The notes beneath the pieces are model-generated. The model did not search any database. It was given only the letters and a program-made list of their open reading frames with translations, and was not told where the DNA came from. Both the position numbers and the translations under genes were made by a program. Positions 62,558-64,000 of a stretch of DNA of 64,000 nucleotides are shown one piece after another. How positions within the stretch are numbered: position 1 is the stretch's first letter; each line of letters opens with the position of its first letter. The DNA is taken from positions 496,001-560,000 of the forward strand of contig NC_010168.1 of the NCBI RefSeq assembly GCF_000018885.1, in the 5' to 3' direction. This DNA comes from Renibacterium salmoninarum ATCC 33209 (GTDB lineage: Bacteria > Actinomycetota > Actinomycetes > Actinomycetales > Micrococcaceae).

Positions 62558-62602
62558 CCTGCTGAGGCCGTGCCTTCCAAAGGAAGGCACGGCCTCAGCA
62601 GG
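62558..62602 (+). terminator. rpsO terminator hairpin
   Basis: Perfect 21-bp stem (62558-62578 with 62582-62602), loop AAA, followed by TTTC. It begins three bases after the rpsO stop and may also be an RNase III site in the rpsO-pnp message. Confidence 0.85.
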
Positions 62603-62768
62603 TTTCAACTGAATCATTAGGAGCGGACGAACACTAAGCATTCGCGGTCCTCGGTAGTGGTTTACGGGCAAGTTGCTAAGGCAACGCTCCCCGTGGGCCT
62701 CGATCGAAGACCGGGTGCGGTCAAGTGAACGGACGGCTCCTCACACTAGAAACGGAGGTGACTCTCTT
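62603..62768 (+). promoter_or_regulatory. pnp leader region, possible structured RNA
   Basis: 166 bases without a gene. It contains small pairings such as GTTGC/GCAAC around 62670-62685 and GACC-GGGTGC-GGTC (about 62708-62721), and ends with a ribosome site ACGGAGGTG eight bases before the pnp ATG. pnp leaders are commonly processed and autoregulated. No firm promoter was assigned. Confidence 0.35.
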
Positions 62769-64000
62769 ATGGAGGGTCCCGAAATTCAATTCTCCGAGGC
62801 AGTGATCGACAACGGTCGCTTCGGCAAACGCACTATCCGCTTTGAAACCGGTCGCCTCGCCCAGCAAGCTGCTGGCGCCGCGATGGTTTACATCGATGAC
62901 GACACCGCGCTGCTTTCAGCAACGACTGCTGGCAAACAGCCGCGCGAAGGTTTTGACTTTTTCCCGCTTACCGTGGACGTGGAAGAGCGTATGTACGCTG
63001 CTGGCCGCATCCCGGGTTCATTCTTCCGCCGTGAAGGCCGTCCTTCGACTGAAGCCATCTTGGCTTGTCGCTTGATGGACCGCCCGCTGCGCCCAGCTTT
63101 CGTCAAGGGCCTGCGTAACGAAGTTCAGATCGTCGTCACCGTGCTGGCGATCAACCCGGACGAACTGTACGACGTCGTCGCGATCAACGCATCGTCGATG
63201 TCCACTCAGCTTTCCGGTCTGCCGTTTTCCGGTCCGATCGGTGGCGTTCGCGTCGCATTGATCGAAGACCAGTGGGTAGCTTTCCCGCGTCACTCCGAGA
63301 TGGAAAAAGCTGTCTTCAACATGGTTGTTGCCGGCCGCGTTGCCGGTGACGACGTCGCGATCATGATGGTTGAAGCTGAAGCTACCGACAACTCATGGAA
63401 CCTGATCAAGGAAAACGGTGCGACTGCGCCGACTGAAGAGATCGTTTCCGAAGGTCTGGAAGCTGCTAAGCCGTTCATCAAGGCGCTCTGTGAAGCACAG
63501 GCTGACTTGGCTGCGCGCGCTGCTAAACCGACCGTCGAATTCCCGATCTTCTTGGATTACCAAGATGACATCTTCGAAGCCGTCAACGCTGCCGCTGCCG
63601 CTAAGCTCACCGAGGTCTTCCAGATCGCGGACAAGCAAGAACGCGACAATGCATCCGATGCGCTCAAGGACGAAGTTGTTTCCAGCTTGTCCAGCAAGTT
63701 CGATGGCCGCGAGAAGGAAATCTCCGCTGCCTTCCGCTCGGTCACCAAGCAGGTTGTCCGCCAGCGCATTCTGAAAGACCAGATCCGTATTGACGGCCGT
63801 GGCCTGACGGACATCCGCCAGCTCACCGCCGAGGTCGAGGTACTGCCTCGCGTACACGGTTCGGCAATCTTCGAGCGTGGCGAAACCCAGATCATGGGCG
63901 TCACCACCTTGAACATGCTCAAGATGGAGCAGCAGATTGACTCGTTGTCGCCGGTAACGCGCAAGCGCTACATGCACAACTACAACTTCCCGCCTTACTC
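62769..64000 (+). CDS. pnp: Polynucleotide phosphorylase, N-terminal part
   Basis: The first 410 codons; the gene runs off the window. ATG 62769 with ACGGAGGTG upstream. First RNase PH core: [51 protein letters not shown]; helical linker (about 265-325); second core begins at [20 protein letters not shown] and [17 protein letters not shown]. 3'-5' phosphorolytic RNA decay and mRNA turnover. Intact as far as seen. Confidence 0.96.
   Translation, partial: MEGPEIQFSEAVIDNGRFGKRTIRFETGRLAQQAAGAAMVYIDDDTALLSATTAGKQPREGFDFFPLTVDVEERMYAAGRIPGSFFRREGRPSTEAILACRLMDRPLRPAFVKGLRNEVQIVVTVLAINPDELYDVVAINASSMSTQLSGLPFSGPIGGVRVALIEDQWVAFPRHSEMEKAVFNMVVAGRVAGDDVAIMMVEAEATDNSWNLIKENGATAPTEEIVSEGLEAAKPFIKALCEAQADLAARAAKPTVEFPIFLDYQDDIFEAVNAAAAAKLTEVFQIADKQERDNASDALKDEVVSSLSSKFDGREKEISAAFRSVTKQVVRQRILKDQIRIDGRGLTDIRQLTAEVEVLPRVHGSAIFERGETQIMGVTTLNMLKMEQQIDSLSPVTRKRYMHNYNFPPY

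Overview
The window looks like a stretch of chromosome from a mid-GC actinobacterium of the Micrococcaceae, most likely Renibacterium salmoninarum or a very close relative. Three things point there: three near-identical IS3-family (IS994-like) insertion sequences, a very high load of recently broken genes whose remnants can still be read through single lesions, and core gene order typical of Actinobacteria (dxr - site-2 protease - ispG - GNAT; rimP - nusA - ylxR - infB - rbfA; truB; ribF; rpsO - pnp). The species name is inferred from family knowledge, not from a search.

Layout. 1-3.5 kb: the 5' end of an ABC sugar-type solute-binding lipoprotein, a DeoR/LacI hybrid regulator killed by one nonsense codon, and a secreted beta-propeller protein. 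3.5-10.4 kb: an intact leftward operon (ethanolamine-type permease, gamma-glutamyl-amine synthetase, gamma-glutamyl hydrolase, aldehyde dehydrogenase, SDR dehydrogenase) with a divergent GntR/FCD regulator; together these can glutamylate, oxidise and release an amine, most simply ethanolamine. 10.4-13.5 kb: broken glycolipid-binding and TetX-like genes, an SCO6745-family gene and tRNA-Ser(GCT). 13.5-18.1 kb: an aromatic-ring degradation cluster (extradiol dioxygenase, FAH hydrolase, flavin oxygenase, flavin reductase) with a divergent GntR regulator and a 43-bp palindromic operator; oxygenase, dioxygenase and regulator are all damaged. 18.1-21.4 kb: IS copy 1, a decayed surface-anchored phospholipase C and tRNA-Ser(UGA). 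21.5-32.5 kb: quinone reductase, PadR-ABC-FtsX locus (permease shattered), purB, IS copy 2 between two truncated genes, and a ykkC-class riboswitch above a frameshifted TauE/SafE permease. 32.5-42 kb: isoprenoid genes dxr and ispG around a site-2 protease, two SatD-like paralogues, WXG100, TetR and LCP proteins. 42-57 kb: the translation block. 57-64 kb: a secreted metalloprotease split by IS copy 3, ribF, rpsO and the start of pnp.

The clearest biology is genome decay in progress. About sixteen genes carry readable lesions: single nonsense codons (regulator at 507, dioxygenase at 14258, oxygenase at 15665, GNAT at 39356, rimP at 48256, truB at 55530 and 55539), homopolymer or other one-base shifts, a 16-bp tandem duplication, and IS-linked truncations. 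Lesions even reach rimP and truB in the translation block. No intergenic stretch longer than about 300 bases is left without a described gene, remnant or RNA element. No CRISPR array or prophage was seen. I found no clearly unprecedented system; the most unusual items are the riboswitch-permease pairing, the IS transposase frame structure and the IS junctions.
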